A stretch of DNA of 64,000 nucleotides, taken from contig NZ_CP017269.1 in the NCBI RefSeq assembly GCF_001750685.1, positions 62,001-126,000 of the forward strand. The letters are read 5' to 3'. The translations under genes and the position numbers were made by a program. Below the pieces are notes generated by a model, which saw nothing but the letters and a program-made list of their open reading frames with translations, was not told where the DNA came from and ran no database searches. The DNA is from Geosporobacter ferrireducens (lineage in GTDB: Bacteria; Bacillota; Clostridia; Peptostreptococcales; Thermotaleaceae). Below, one piece after another: positions 53,174 to 62,722 of this stretch (position 1 is its first letter; each line of letters begins with the position of its first letter).

Positions 53174-54604
53174 TTAAACTTTCAAATCTACTTGGATACC
53201 CAATAGTTCCTTGTGACTATCTAAAATAGGTTCAATATAGTTCTGAATAAACTCATCCACCTGCGCTGGCGCTCTTCCGATAAATAATTCGGGAGCCAGC
53301 AGCTGATTCATATCTTCTTCTGTAAGCTGGAACATATCGTCATGAATAATTCTTTGAAATAAATCGTTTTCTTTCCCTTCCATCTTCACCTGCTTCGCAG
53401 CTTCCATAGAATGAATACGAATCTGTTCGTGAAGTTCTTGACGATCTCCGCCCTTCTTTACAGCTTCCATGAGAATATTTTCTGTTGCCATAAAAGGTAA
53501 TTCATTCATGACATGTTGCCGGATTACTTTTTCATAAACAACCAATCCATCGGTGATGTTCACAGAAATTTCTAAAATAGCATCAACGGCCATAAAAGTC
53601 TCAGGAATACTTATTCTCCTGATAGCTGAATCATCAAGAGTCCTTTCAAACCATTGGGTTGATGTGGTCATCGCCATATTCATCGTACCTGTCATAACAT
53701 ACCTGGCAAGAGATGCAGCTCTTTCACTACGCATTGGATTCCGTTTGTATGCCATTGCAGAAGATCCGATCTGTGTTGACTCGAAAGGCTCCTCTATTTC
53801 TTTTAAATGCTGCAGCAACCGAATATCATTTGTCATCTTATGTATAGTCTGTGCAATACCGCTTAAAACAGATAATACTTTATAGTCCAGTTTCCTGCTA
53901 TAGGTTTGACCAGTAACAGGAAAAGTTTTATCAAAGCCCATCTTTTTTGCTACAAGTTGATCCAACATTTTTACTTTTCCATGATCTCCATCAAATAGGC
54001 TTAAAAAACTTGCTTGTGTTCCTGTAGTACCTTTAACACCTCTAAGCATCATTTTTGATAGCAAGTTTTCAACATCTTCGTAGTCCATAAGAAGATCCAT
54101 GAGCCATAAGGTAGCCCTTTTTCCTACTGTAGTTAACTGAGCCGGTTGAAAATGCGTAAAACCTAAAGTCGGCACATCTCTATATTTATAAGCAAATTTT
54201 GAAAGCTTGTCCATGCAATTGATAATTTTCGCTCGAATTAACTCTAATCCTTTATACATTACGATAATGTCTGTATTATCCCCCACATAGGCACTGGTAG
54301 CACCTAGATGAATAATGGGCTTTGCCTTAGGACATTGTGCACCATAGGCATATACATGGGACATCACATCATGTCTCGTTTCTCTTTCTCTTTCTCTAGC
54401 TACTTCGTAATTAATTTGATCCTTATATCTTTTTAATTCTTCAATCTGCTCATCTGTTATATCCAGCCCAAGTTCCTTCTGTGCTTCAGCCAAAGCAATC
54501 CACAACTGCCGCCAGGTTGTAAATTTTGTATCCGCTGAGAACAATTGTGCCATCTCTTTACTAGCATATCTTGTTATGAGCGGATTTTCATAAATTTGTG
54601 TCAA
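53174..54604 (-). CDS. purB: Adenylosuccinate lyase
   Basis: A 476-residue fumarase/aspartase superfamily lyase that acts twice in purine synthesis, splitting fumarate from SAICAR and from adenylosuccinate. Visible motifs are PIIHLGATSAYVGDNTDI, GFTHFQPAQLTTVGKR, KGTTGTQAS and the signature GSSAMAYKRNPMRSE. The length matches the long clostridial form. It is followed by asnS on the same strand. Confidence 0.96.
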   Translation of the reverse strand: MTQIYENPLITRYASKEMAQLFSADTKFTTWRQLWIALAEAQKELGLDITDEQIEELKRYKDQINYEVARERERETRHDVMSHVYAYGAQCPKAKPIIHLGATSAYVGDNTDIIVMYKGLELIRAKIINCMDKLSKFAYKYRDVPTLGFTHFQPAQLTTVGKRATLWLMDLLMDYEDVENLLSKMMLRGVKGTTGTQASFLSLFDGDHGKVKMLDQLVAKKMGFDKTFPVTGQTYSRKLDYKVLSVLSGIAQTIHKMTNDIRLLQHLKEIEEPFESTQIGSSAMAYKRNPMRSERAASLARYVMTGTMNMAMTTSTQWFERTLDDSAIRRISIPETFMAVDAILEISVNITDGLVVYEKVIRQHVMNELPFMATENILMEAVKKGGDRQELHEQIRIHSMEAAKQVKMEGKENDLFQRIIHDDMFQLTEEDMNQLLAPELFIGRAPAQVDEFIQNYIEPILDSHKELLGIQVDLKV

Positions 54605-54713
54605 CGATTTCGCTCCCTTCTAAGGCATATATATTAGTATTATACAATAGTTGGCTAAAAATAACAAACAAAAACCATGATTTTGCACAAAGGTCAAAGT
54701 TTTTAGGTAGAAT

Positions 54714-54750
54714 AAAAAAGATATGGAAATCTCCCTCCATATCTTTTTTA
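54714..54750 (-). terminator. Intrinsic terminator after the aminotransferase gene
   Basis: AAAAAAGATATGGA and TCCATATCTTTTTT form a stem with an eight-base loop, just downstream of the aminotransferase stop. Confidence 0.9.
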
Positions 54751-54752
54751 TT

Positions 54753-55940
54753 CTATTTCAATGCTGCTTCAATTCGGTTTAACCCTTCTTTAATGTTGTC
54801 TAATGAGGTGGCATAAGATAATCGAACATAGTTGTCTGTTCCAAAGCCTGATCCTGGAATTACTGCCACTTTTACTGAATCCAACAAATACTCTGCAAAA
54901 TCCATTGAACTATGAATCGTCTTTCCTCTAAAAGTTTTGCCTATCGTTTTTGAGATATTTACCATAACATAAAATGCGCCCTCAGGCTTTCTGCAGGATA
55001 TGCCTTCTATGGAGTTAATTTTATCTACCATATAATTTCTTCTTTCGATAAATGCTTTTACCATTTCGTTGATTGGCTCTTGATCGCCCTTTAAAGCTTC
55101 TATGCTGGCATACTGTGCGACTGTATTCGGATTGGAAGTAGCATGACTTTGCACATTGGTCATAATATTGGCAATTTCTTTGGTTGATGCAGTGTACCCA
55201 ATTCTCCAGCCTGTCATAGCATAGGCTTTGGACATTCCATTTACCACGATCGTTAGATCTTTAATCTCTTTACCGAAAGATGCTATGCTCACATGTCGCC
55301 CATCATAAGTTAATTTCTCATAGATTTCATCTGAAATCACATAAATATCATGCTTCACAGCAATATCTGCAATTGTTTTTAATTCGTTTTCCGTGTACAC
55401 TGTACCCGTAGGATTATTGGGGCTATTTAAAATAATCGCCTTTGTTTTTGAAGTAATTGCTTTTTCTAAGCTAACGCCATCATACTTAAATCCGTTTTCT
55501 TCTGGCGTTTCAACCAAAACAGGTACAGCATCCGCCAGCTTTACTAATTCAGGATAGCTCACCCAGTATGGAACTGGCACAATCACTTCATCTCCTGGAT
55601 TGCAAATAGCCATGAGCACATTATGAAGAGAATGCTTCGCACCATTGGAAACTACAATATTTTCCGGCTTATAATCTAATTGATTATCTTCCTTTAGCTT
55701 GTCGCAAATAGCTTGTCTTAACTCTGGCATACCTGAAGATGCTGTATAACCATTTGATCCCTTTTCAATAGCAGCAATAGCAGCATCCCGGATATGTTTG
55801 GGCGTGTTAAAGTCAGGCTCACCAGCACCAAAGCTAACTACATCAATTCCGTCTGCTCTCATTTTTTTAGCCTTAGCCGTAATCGCAAGGGTAACGGAAT
55901 CAGTGATTTTCATATTTTTCATCGATAAATCTTTGCTCAT
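54753..55940 (-). CDS. Aspartate-type aminotransferase (PLP, class I)
   Basis: A class I aminotransferase of about 395 residues. It shows VVSFGAGEPDFNTP, substrate/PLP contacts NSPNNPTGTVY and DEIYEKLTYDG, and the PLP lysine in GMSKAYAMTGWRIGY. Relatives transfer amino groups between aspartate and 2-oxoglutarate; exact specificity (aspartate or aromatic) is not decided by eye. The ATG at 55940 is behind AGGAGG; in-frame ATGs upstream are rejected. It is monocistronic. Confidence 0.92.
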   Translation of the reverse strand: MSKDLSMKNMKITDSVTLAITAKAKKMRADGIDVVSFGAGEPDFNTPKHIRDAAIAAIEKGSNGYTASSGMPELRQAICDKLKEDNQLDYKPENIVVSNGAKHSLHNVLMAICNPGDEVIVPVPYWVSYPELVKLADAVPVLVETPEENGFKYDGVSLEKAITSKTKAIILNSPNNPTGTVYTENELKTIADIAVKHDIYVISDEIYEKLTYDGRHVSIASFGKEIKDLTIVVNGMSKAYAMTGWRIGYTASTKEIANIMTNVQSHATSNPNTVAQYASIEALKGDQEPINEMVKAFIERRNYMVDKINSIEGISCRKPEGAFYVMVNISKTIGKTFRGKTIHSSMDFAEYLLDSVKVAVIPGSGFGTDNYVRLSYATSLDNIKEGLNRIEAALK

Positions 55941-56032
55941 TTTAAATGCCTCCTGTATCATAATAATCATCATTTACATTATTCTATGATTACATTATAA
56001 ATCCTTCAAAAATATTTATTATTTCTTGCCTA

Positions 56033-56836
56033 TTATTTGTTTTCAAAAGGATTTAAGACGGAAATACTTCCAATCGCAGGGATTCCGTGTATAAATGTAT
56101 CGTGATAATCAGACCCTCCTGTAATATACAATTCATATTTTTGGGCTATTTCTAAATAAATTCTGTTGTCTGTAGCCGTATGTTTGATATGGTATACCTC
56201 AATTCCCTGTATTCCACAATTTAACAGTTCCATAATATTAATATTTCTTTTTAATAGTCCAGGATGTGCCAGTACAGGTATTCCGCCAGCCCGTTCAATG
56301 ACAGAAACTGCTTCCTTAGGTGATAACTTAAATCTCTCTATAAAAGCAGGCTTTCCTTTTCCCAAAAGCTTTTCAAAGGCTTCCTGCAAAGACCCTACAT
56401 ATCCCTTTTTTGCAAGAACTCTTGCTATATGAGGTCTCCCTATAACGCCTCCTTCGGTATGCCCAAGTACTTCTTCCAGGGTGATGCTATAATGCAACTG
56501 ATTGAGCTTTTCGATCATTTTTTCGCCTCGGTTTAAGCGTTCATCTCTGATTTTTGTGGTTAAAGCAACTAATTCATCATTATGATAATCAATATGATAT
56601 CCAAGAATATGAACCTCTTCTTCATTATATATGGTACTAAACTCGATACCAGGTATTACGTAAAAGCTATCATATTCTGCTGCAGTTAAACATGCCTCTT
56701 CAATACCATCTACCGTATCATGATCGGTAATGGAAATACCCTTAAGCCCATTTCTAAAAGCCCATTCTACAGCTTCTTTCGGACTTAATATACCGTCCGA
56801 GGCCTTTGTATGTACATGCATATCAATTTTGCTCAT
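56033..56836 (-). CDS. PHP-domain phosphoesterase (RNase AM/TrpH-like)
   Basis: A 267-residue cytosolic enzyme of the PHP family with metal-binding motifs DMHVHTKASDG, GISITDHDTVDG, PGIEFSTIYNEEEVHILGYH, GRPHIARVL, PVLAHPGLL and the last, GSDYHD. Relatives hydrolyse 3',5'-nucleotide bisphosphate or trim RNA 5' ends. It lies before spoVS in reading direction only by strand; there are about 200 bp between them, including a terminator. Confidence 0.92.
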   Translation of the reverse strand: MSKIDMHVHTKASDGILSPKEAVEWAFRNGLKGISITDHDTVDGIEEACLTAAEYDSFYVIPGIEFSTIYNEEEVHILGYHIDYHNDELVALTTKIRDERLNRGEKMIEKLNQLHYSITLEEVLGHTEGGVIGRPHIARVLAKKGYVGSLQEAFEKLLGKGKPAFIERFKLSPKEAVSVIERAGGIPVLAHPGLLKRNINIMELLNCGIQGIEVYHIKHTATDNRIYLEIAQKYELYITGGSDYHDTFIHGIPAIGSISVLNPFENK

Positions 56837-56994
56837 ATAGTCATCTCACCTTCTTTTACCTCAAATCTTCTTTTTCTGCTCTATTTAATTATATTTACCC
56901 CGTTTTTTTATTTTCATCCAGCAATCTTGCTCAAAATAATTAAACATGATTTCTCATTATTTTTAAACTTCTAAAGGTTATTTTCTATGCCAGA

Positions 56995-57030
56995 GAATAA
57001 AAAAACCTGCAAAGAGCAGGTTTTTTATTC
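56995..57030 (-). terminator. Intrinsic terminator after spoVS
   Basis: AATAAAAAAACCTGC pairs with GCAGGTTTTTTATT around five bases, with A and T runs; it is eight bases after the spoVS stop. Confidence 0.93.
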
Positions 57031-57037
57031 GTGTAAG

Positions 57038-57298
57038 CTATCTTGGTTCAACAATTAATTTAATTGCAGTTCTTTCTTCTCCATCAATTTGAATGTCAGT
57101 AAAAGCAGGGATACAGATTAAATCAACACCACTAGGAGCAACGAACCCTCTTGCAATCGCTACTGCCTTAACTGCTTGGTTTAGGGCGCCTGCGCCAATT
57201 GCTTGAATTTCGGCACCTCCGCGTTCTCTTAAAACGCCAGCCAATGCTCCTGCAACAGAATTTGGATTTGATTTTGCTGATACCTTTAATACTTCCAT
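57038..57298 (-). CDS. spoVS: Stage V sporulation protein S
   Basis: An 86-residue Alba-like protein of the SpoVS family, nearly invariant across spore formers: LKVSAKSNPNSVAGALAGVL, IGAGALNQAVKAVAIARGFV and a C-terminal DGEERTAIKLIVEP. In Bacillus subtilis it is needed for full spore coat and core development. Its presence with a sigma-H promoter is the strongest sign that this organism sporulates. AAAGGGGGC precedes the ATG. It is monocistronic. Confidence 0.97.
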   Translation of the reverse strand: MEVLKVSAKSNPNSVAGALAGVLRERGGAEIQAIGAGALNQAVKAVAIARGFVAPSGVDLICIPAFTDIQIDGEERTAIKLIVEPR

Positions 57299-57361
57299 GA
57301 ATAAAGCCCCCTTTAATATTAGAATGACAATAAAAAAATAGTAAAAATTTCTTCGACTAGT

Positions 57362-57390
57362 ATATTCTACATTATTATTTAAAATCCTTT
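57362..57390 (-). promoter_or_regulatory. Sigma-H promoter of spoVS
   Basis: AAAGGATTT, 11 bases, GTAGAATAT matches the sigma-H consensus (RNAGGAWWW, N11-12, RNNGAATWW) at every defined position. SpoVS in B. subtilis is also transcribed with sigma-H, so the regulation appears conserved. Confidence 0.85.
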
Positions 57391-57436
57391 TTTTTTACCA
57401 GATAAATAAGAAAATTTCAACAAATTTAAACTACAT

Positions 57437-57463
57437 AAAAAAGAAGCCCTATGGCTCCTTTTA
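57437..57463 (-). terminator. Intrinsic terminator after rny
   Basis: GGAGCC, ATAG, GGCTTC followed on the minus strand by TTTTTTATG; it overlaps the rny stop codon. Confidence 0.8.
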
Positions 57464-59008
57464 TTTGGCATATTCTATTGCCCTGGTTTCTCGGATAACA
57501 TTTACTTTAATCTGTCCAGGATACTCCAATTCACCTTCAATTCGTTTTGTAATATCTCTTGCCAGATACACAATATTATCATCATTCATTTCTTCCGGTT
57601 TTACCATAATTCGTATTTCTCTACCAGCTTGGATTGCAAAAGACTTTTCTACTCCCTCATAATCATTTGCAATTTCTTCTAGTTTTTGAAGACGTTTGAT
57701 ATATGTTTCCAGAGTCTCTCTTCTGGCTCCAGGTCTTGCTGCAGACACGGCATCGGCAGCAGTTACCAATACGGCTTCTACAGTCTGTGGTTCATAATCC
57801 CCATGATGGGTTGACATTGCATGAATTACTTCACTTGATTCTTTATATTTTTTCAAAAGATCCATTCCGATATCTACATGGGTTCCCTCTACTTCATGGT
57901 CTACAGCCTTTCCAATATCATGAAGCAAACCGGCCCTTTTTGCCAATTTCACATCTGCGCCCAATTCTGCAGCCATGAGTCCTGCTAAATGGGACACTTC
58001 TATGGAATGCTTTAGTACATTTTGTCCATAGCTTGTTCTAAATTTTAATCTTCCCAACAATTTAATCAATTCTGGATGAAGACTGTGAACACCTGTTTCA
58101 AAAGTTGCTTGTTCACCTTCTTCTTTAATAATGTTATTCACTTCTTTTTTTGCTTTTTCAACCATTTCTTCAATACGGGCTGGATGAATTCTCCCGTCTA
58201 CGATTAATTTTTCAAGAGCAATTCTTGCAACCTCTCTTCGAATCGGATCAAATCCTGATAAAATTACGGCCTCAGGCGTATCATCAATAATCAAATCAAT
58301 TCCTGTTAAGGTTTCCAGCGCTCTAATATTTCGCCCTTCTCTACCGATAATTCTTCCCTTCATCTCATCGTTAGGCAAGGCTACAACGGAAACTGTCGTT
58401 TCTGCAACATGGTCTGCAGCACATTTCTGAATGGCATAGGAAATAATTTCCTTTGCTTTCTTTTCAGATTCTTCCTTTGTCTTCTGCTCAATTTCTTTAA
58501 TCATGATGGCAGCTTCGTGTTTTACTTCTTTTTGAATGTCATTTAAAAGCAGTTCCTTCGCTTCCTCTTGTGTTAATCCTGATATTCTTTCAAGTTCCTC
58601 AAGCTCTTTTTGATAGAGTTGCTCAATTTGTTCTTCTTTTTCCCCGACTTCTTTTATTTTCTTGTTTAGTGACTCATCTTTTTTCTCAAGGTTTTCCGAT
58701 TTTCTATCTAAAGTCTCTTCTTTTTGAACCATTCTTCTCTCTAATCTTTGAATCTCATTACGTCTTTCTCTGCTATCTCTCTCAAACTCACTTCTCAGGC
58801 GATGAACTTCCTCTTTCGCCTCAAGAAGAATTTCTTTTTTTGTAGTTTCAGCCTCTTTCTCAGCTTCGTTTATGATCTCTTTTGCTTTTTGCTCAGCATT
58901 ATTAATTCTACCTTCAGCAATATTTTTTCTAAAAAGATAACCTATTCCAAAGCCAACAGCAGCTCCGACAACAACAAAAATTATAATCTCTACGTAATTA
59001 ATAGGCAC
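57461..59008 (-). CDS. rny: Ribonuclease Y
   Basis: A 515-residue membrane-anchored endoribonuclease that starts mRNA decay. Visible parts are an N-terminal membrane helix ([19 protein letters not shown]), a long coiled coil (about residues 35-200), a KH domain ([19 protein letters not shown]) and an HD domain with [17 protein letters not shown] and [23 protein letters not shown]. The GTG start shown is very close to GGGGAGG, so the precise start may lie two codons later at an ATT (inference). Position near recA, cinA and spoVS is the usual clostridial order. Confidence 0.96.
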   Translation of the reverse strand: MPINYVEIIIFVVVGAAVGFGIGYLFRKNIAEGRINNAEQKAKEIINEAEKEAETTKKEILLEAKEEVHRLRSEFERDSRERRNEIQRLERRMVQKEETLDRKSENLEKKDESLNKKIKEVGEKEEQIEQLYQKELEELERISGLTQEEAKELLLNDIQKEVKHEAAIMIKEIEQKTKEESEKKAKEIISYAIQKCAADHVAETTVSVVALPNDEMKGRIIGREGRNIRALETLTGIDLIIDDTPEAVILSGFDPIRREVARIALEKLIVDGRIHPARIEEMVEKAKKEVNNIIKEEGEQATFETGVHSLHPELIKLLGRLKFRTSYGQNVLKHSIEVSHLAGLMAAELGADVKLAKRAGLLHDIGKAVDHEVEGTHVDIGMDLLKKYKESSEVIHAMSTHHGDYEPQTVEAVLVTAADAVSAARPGARRETLETYIKRLQKLEEIANDYEGVEKSFAIQAGREIRIMVKPEEMNDDNIVYLARDITKRIEGELEYPGQIKVNVIRETRAIEYAK

Positions 59009-59041
59009 ACCTCCCCTGTAAAAAGTCTAATAAAAAAGAAG

Positions 59042-59063
59042 AAAACCGAGATGCCTCGGTTTT
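59042..59063 (-). terminator. Intrinsic terminator downstream of recX
   Basis: CCGAG, GCAT, CTCGG with TTTTC following on the minus strand. It lies between recX and the rny start, ending the recA-recX transcript about 170 bp after recX. Confidence 0.75.
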
Positions 59064-59234
59064 TAAATCTTTTACTATGTTATTATAGAGTAAAAATTTA
59101 AAAAACTTGGCAGGCCTCTTGAATTATTCAATGATACACCATGATTTGATATAATTGTATATCTTTTTTATTTCACTGTCAAGTTGATATTCGCTGACCT
59201 TAGACAATATCACCCTTCCAAGGTTTCTATGTAA

Positions 59235-59705
59235 TTATCCTTTGCTAAATTCTTTATGTAAAAGATCTATTGCCTTATGAATAACTTCCATTCGAAATCC
59301 CTTTCTAAATAGATAGGATTTCAATTTTATTCTTTGTTGATTATCAGATAAATACTCGTTTTCTTTAACTTTTTTTTTCAACAATCTTATACAGTGTTCC
59401 AGCTCATCTACTTCTAATGCATTCAAAGCATCCTTAATCACTTCTGATGGAATTCCTTTTTGTTTTAGGTGAATTTTAATCATATCTGAAGACAAGGCTT
59501 TATTTTCACCGGTTATTTCGATATATCTTCGTGCATATTCATAATCATTAAGATAGTTTAATTCAATTAATCTCTCTATAACTTTTCGAATTACTTCTTC
59601 ACTATATTCTTTTCCGATCAAATAACGTGTCATTTCACTTTCCGTTCTCGATCTGTAGGATAAATAGTTTAGTGCCTTTCCATATGCCTCTTGAAATTCT
59701 TCCAT
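59235..59705 (-). CDS. recX: RecX regulatory protein
   Basis: A 156-residue protein of RecX repeats (three-helix units): ALNYLSYRSRTESEMTRYL, VIERLIELNYLNDYEYARRYI and IKLKSYLFRKGFRMEVIHKAI. RecX binds RecA filaments and limits their activity. It follows recA by 54 bp, with a terminator between them, so partial read-through is expected. Confidence 0.92.
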   Translation of the reverse strand: MEEFQEAYGKALNYLSYRSRTESEMTRYLIGKEYSEEVIRKVIERLIELNYLNDYEYARRYIEITGENKALSSDMIKIHLKQKGIPSEVIKDALNALEVDELEHCIRLLKKKVKENEYLSDNQQRIKLKSYLFRKGFRMEVIHKAIDLLHKEFSKG

Positions 59706-59738
59706 ATTAACGACTCCTCTAATCTCAGTTTTAATAAC

Positions 59739-59762
59739 AAAAAACCCTTAAAAAGGGTTTTA
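59739..59762 (-). terminator. Intrinsic terminator between recA and recX
   Basis: AAAACCCTT, loop, AAGGGTTTTTTG directly after the recA stop codon. It probably sets a low recX to recA ratio. Confidence 0.85.
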
Positions 59763-60794
59763 GTTTGTTTCAACTTCCTCTATGATCAGATCTGATTTTT
59801 TTGCAAGCGGAAGTTTATTTATTTCTCTTACTTTATTTTCTATTTCCAGTGAAAGCTCTTTATTATCCATCAGAAATTGTTTAGCATTTTCTCTTCCTTG
59901 TCCTAGGCGATGTTCTCCATAACTGTACCATGAACCAGATTTTTTAACAATCTCAGCATTAACAGCACAATCTAGTACACTACCTTCGCGAGAAATTCCC
60001 GTACCATACATAATATCGAATTCTGCTTGCTTGAAAGGCGGCGCTACCTTGTTCTTTACAACCTTAATCCGTGTTCTGCTTCCAACCACATCTTCTCCCT
60101 GCTTAATGGATTCAATTCTTCTAACATCCAATCTTACAGAAGCATAAAATTTTAATGCTCTTCCGCCTGTTGTTGTTTCAGGGCTTCCAAACATAATTCC
60201 CACTTTTTCTCTCAATTGGTTGATAAATATGGCCGTTGTCTTTGACTTATTGATAACACCGGCCAATTTACGCAGTGCTTGAGACATAAGTCGGGCTTGA
60301 AGACCAACATGACTATCTCCCATATCCCCTTCAATTTCTGCTTTCGGCACCAGCGCAGCTACTGAGTCGATAACAATGACGTCAATCGCTCCACTTCGTA
60401 CTAAAGCTTCGCAAATTTCCAAGGCTTGCTCCCCTGTATCCGGTTGAGATACAATCAAATCATCTATGTTTACGCCTAGTTTTTTTGCATACACAGGGTC
60501 AAGGGCATGCTCTGCGTCAATGAAAGCAGCAACACCACCATTTTTTTGAGCTTGTGCAATGATATGGAGCGCTACCGTTGTTTTACCGGAGGATTCCGGT
60601 CCGTATATTTCAACGATTCTTCCTCTTGGTACACCGCCAATACCGATGGCAATATCTAATTCTAAAGCTCCTGTGGAAATACATTCCATATTTAATCGTG
60701 AAGTGTCTTCCCCCAATCGCATAATTGATCCTTTGCCGAACTGCTTTTCTATTTGACCCATAGCAATTTCTAACGCTTTTTGTTTCTCTTGCAT
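59760..60794 (-). CDS. recA: RecA recombinase
   Basis: A 344-residue DNA strand-exchange ATPase. It shows Walker [30 protein letters not shown] (Walker B area), [14 protein letters not shown] (L1 region) and the L2 region with [20 protein letters not shown]. The length is typical. I did not find a convincing SOS operator by eye in the 110 bp upstream. The next gene upstream on this strand is cinA. Confidence 0.98.
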   Translation of the reverse strand: MQEKQKALEIAMGQIEKQFGKGSIMRLGEDTSRLNMECISTGALELDIAIGIGGVPRGRIVEIYGPESSGKTTVALHIIAQAQKNGGVAAFIDAEHALDPVYAKKLGVNIDDLIVSQPDTGEQALEICEALVRSGAIDVIVIDSVAALVPKAEIEGDMGDSHVGLQARLMSQALRKLAGVINKSKTTAIFINQLREKVGIMFGSPETTTGGRALKFYASVRLDVRRIESIKQGEDVVGSRTRIKVVKNKVAPPFKQAEFDIMYGTGISREGSVLDCAVNAEIVKKSGSWYSYGEHRLGQGRENAKQFLMDNKELSLEIENKVREINKLPLAKKSDLIIEEVETN

Positions 60795-60904
60795 ATTATC
60801 CCAGATATAAATCTGGTCTTCACCTGCCTCTCTTCACAATAGCGAACAAATGTTCTAATACGATTATACATGATTTCCTGCATTTGGTCAACAAAAAAAG
60901 TCCA

Positions 60905-62134
60905 TTATTTTATAGCATTTCTTATTGCATTTAACGCTGAAAGTACTGTATAATTCCTAATTCTAGCACGATCACCAAAAGTGTTTAACCGATGTACAGT
61001 CAACTGCTCTTTATACATTATTCCGATATACACCAAGCCAACTGGCTTTTCATCCGTCCCCCCATCAGGGCCTGCAATACCTGTAATGGAAACACAAAGA
61101 TCACTGTTTTGTTTTTTTCTCAAACCCATTACCATTTCCTTCGCTGTTTCTTCACTTACTGCACCATATTTCTCAAGGGTAGCATTCTTCACGCCCAACA
61201 TGCCTGCCTTTGCCTCATTGCTGTAAGTTATATAGCCAGAATAAAAGCATTTTGAAATACCGGGTACAGCCGTTAGCCGACCTGCTAAAAGTCCGCCTGT
61301 ACATGATTCCGCCAAAGATATGGTAATCTGTTTCTCCATGAGTTGCTTAGCTACAACTTCTGCCAACTCTTCGTCCTGCTCACTATATAAATATTCTCCA
61401 ACTCTTGAACGGATTTCCTCTATGACCGGTTTAATAAGTGCCATCGCTTTTACATCATTCTCTGCTTTAGCCGTTATCCGCAGGCTCACTTCTCCTTCTT
61501 TGGCATAGGGTGCAAGAGTAGGATTCTCCTGATTCGAAATCATATCCAACAGTTCTGTTTCAAGAGCAGATTCTCCAATCCCAAAAAAGCGTAAAACCCT
61601 CGAATAAATGGTAGCTTTTGATTTTTCTTGCAGATATTCCATGACACCTTCAGTAAACATGCCCATCATCTCTTTAGGCGGTCCCGGTAAGCTAATGATA
61701 ACTTTTCCCTCATGGTCAATAATAAAGCCTGGAGCAGTACCGTTATTATTCTGCAGCACAATACTTCCTTCTGGAAGGTAAGCCTGCTTTTTATTATTTT
61801 CGCACATGGGTCTATTCAGATCTCTAAAAAAGGATTCTAACCGCTTCATAGAAGGTGCATGCAGCACGAGCCTTTTTCCCATGGCTTTTGCAATGGTTTC
61901 ACGGGTCAAGTCATCTTGTGTAGGCCCCAAACCGCCGGTAGTGATCACCATGTCCGCATTTTGCAATGCATAGTTTAGCACCTCTTTCAGCCGTTGATGA
62001 TTATCTCCCACAGTAAAATGATAATATACATTTATCCCCAACGTATTCAGTTGTTGGGACAAATAAACTGTATTGGTATTTATTATTTGTCCAAAAAGCA
62101 GTTCTGTACCAATTGAAATTAAAGCACAATTCAT
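60905..62134 (-). CDS. cinA: CinA, competence/damage-inducible nicotinamide nucleotide amidase
   Basis: A 409-residue protein of two parts. The N-terminal MoCF-biosynthesis domain (about residues 1-170, LISIGTELLFGQIINTNTVY and TTGGLGPTQDDLTRE) acts as ADP-ribose pyrophosphatase in relatives. The C-terminal CinA domain (from about 250, TISLAESCTGGLLAGRLTAV, GYITYSNEAK, and VSITGIAGPDGGT) is nicotinamide mononucleotide deamidase. It lies between pgsA and recA, the standard order. Confidence 0.96.
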   Translation of the reverse strand: MNCALISIGTELLFGQIINTNTVYLSQQLNTLGINVYYHFTVGDNHQRLKEVLNYALQNADMVITTGGLGPTQDDLTRETIAKAMGKRLVLHAPSMKRLESFFRDLNRPMCENNKKQAYLPEGSIVLQNNNGTAPGFIIDHEGKVIISLPGPPKEMMGMFTEGVMEYLQEKSKATIYSRVLRFFGIGESALETELLDMISNQENPTLAPYAKEGEVSLRITAKAENDVKAMALIKPVIEEIRSRVGEYLYSEQDEELAEVVAKQLMEKQITISLAESCTGGLLAGRLTAVPGISKCFYSGYITYSNEAKAGMLGVKNATLEKYGAVSEETAKEMVMGLRKKQNSDLCVSITGIAGPDGGTDEKPVGLVYIGIMYKEQLTVHRLNTFGDRARIRNYTVLSALNAIRNAIK

Positions 62135-62165
62135 CAGAGGACTCCTTTCATATTCTTGTAAATAA

Positions 62166-62185
62166 CAAAAAGCAGCAAAGCTGCT
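62166..62185 (-). terminator. Hairpin after pgsA
   Basis: AAAGCAGC, short loop, GCTGCTTTTTG directly after the pgsA stop, terminator-like with a short T-run. Confidence 0.7.
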
Positions 62186-62722
62186 TTACTGTTTAAATAC
62201 ATGTCTATTCAAATAAACATAATCAATGCCAGAAATAATCGTTAAAGCAACCGCAACCCATAATGCAATTGTGCTGAAAGGAAAATTAATCAAGCTAAAA
62301 GGATAGTTGTCAATAAGGATGGCTATAATTGCAATAATTTGTGCCAGCGTTTTTGATTTTCCCCACCAGCTTGCAGCAATAACAATTCCCTCAGAAGCGG
62401 CAATAGCCCTAAGGATGCTGATAATATACTCTCTGGAAATAATGACAACAACAACCCATGCAGACAATCTTCCCATCTGTACAAGGGAAACCAAGGCAGC
62501 TGTTACCAAAAGCTTATCGGCTAAAGGATCCATAAATTTCCCGAATTTCGTTATTTGATTTCTACTTCGGGCGATATATCCGTCCAGGGTATCTGTAATT
62601 GCTGCAATTGTAAAAATAGCTGCAGCCAGATGGATTCCATAAGGCATTTTGTTTAATAAAACAATCATAAAAACTGGAACTAAAAAAATTCTCGCAATGG
62701 TCAACTTATTGGCAAGGTTCAT
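62186..62722 (-). CDS. pgsA: CDP-diacylglycerol-glycerol-3-phosphate 3-phosphatidyltransferase
   Basis: A 178-residue membrane enzyme that makes phosphatidylglycerol phosphate. The CDP-alcohol phosphotransferase signature D-x2-D-G-x2-A-R-x8-G-x3-D-x3-D is visible in [19 protein letters not shown] and [11 protein letters not shown]. Four to six membrane helices. It overlaps the 3' end of rimO by 17 bp, so the two are translationally coupled. Confidence 0.96.
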   Translation of the reverse strand: MNLANKLTIARIFLVPVFMIVLLNKMPYGIHLAAAIFTIAAITDTLDGYIARSRNQITKFGKFMDPLADKLLVTAALVSLVQMGRLSAWVVVVIISREYIISILRAIAASEGIVIAASWWGKSKTLAQIIAIIAILIDNYPFSLINFPFSTIALWVAVALTIISGIDYVYLNRHVFKQ

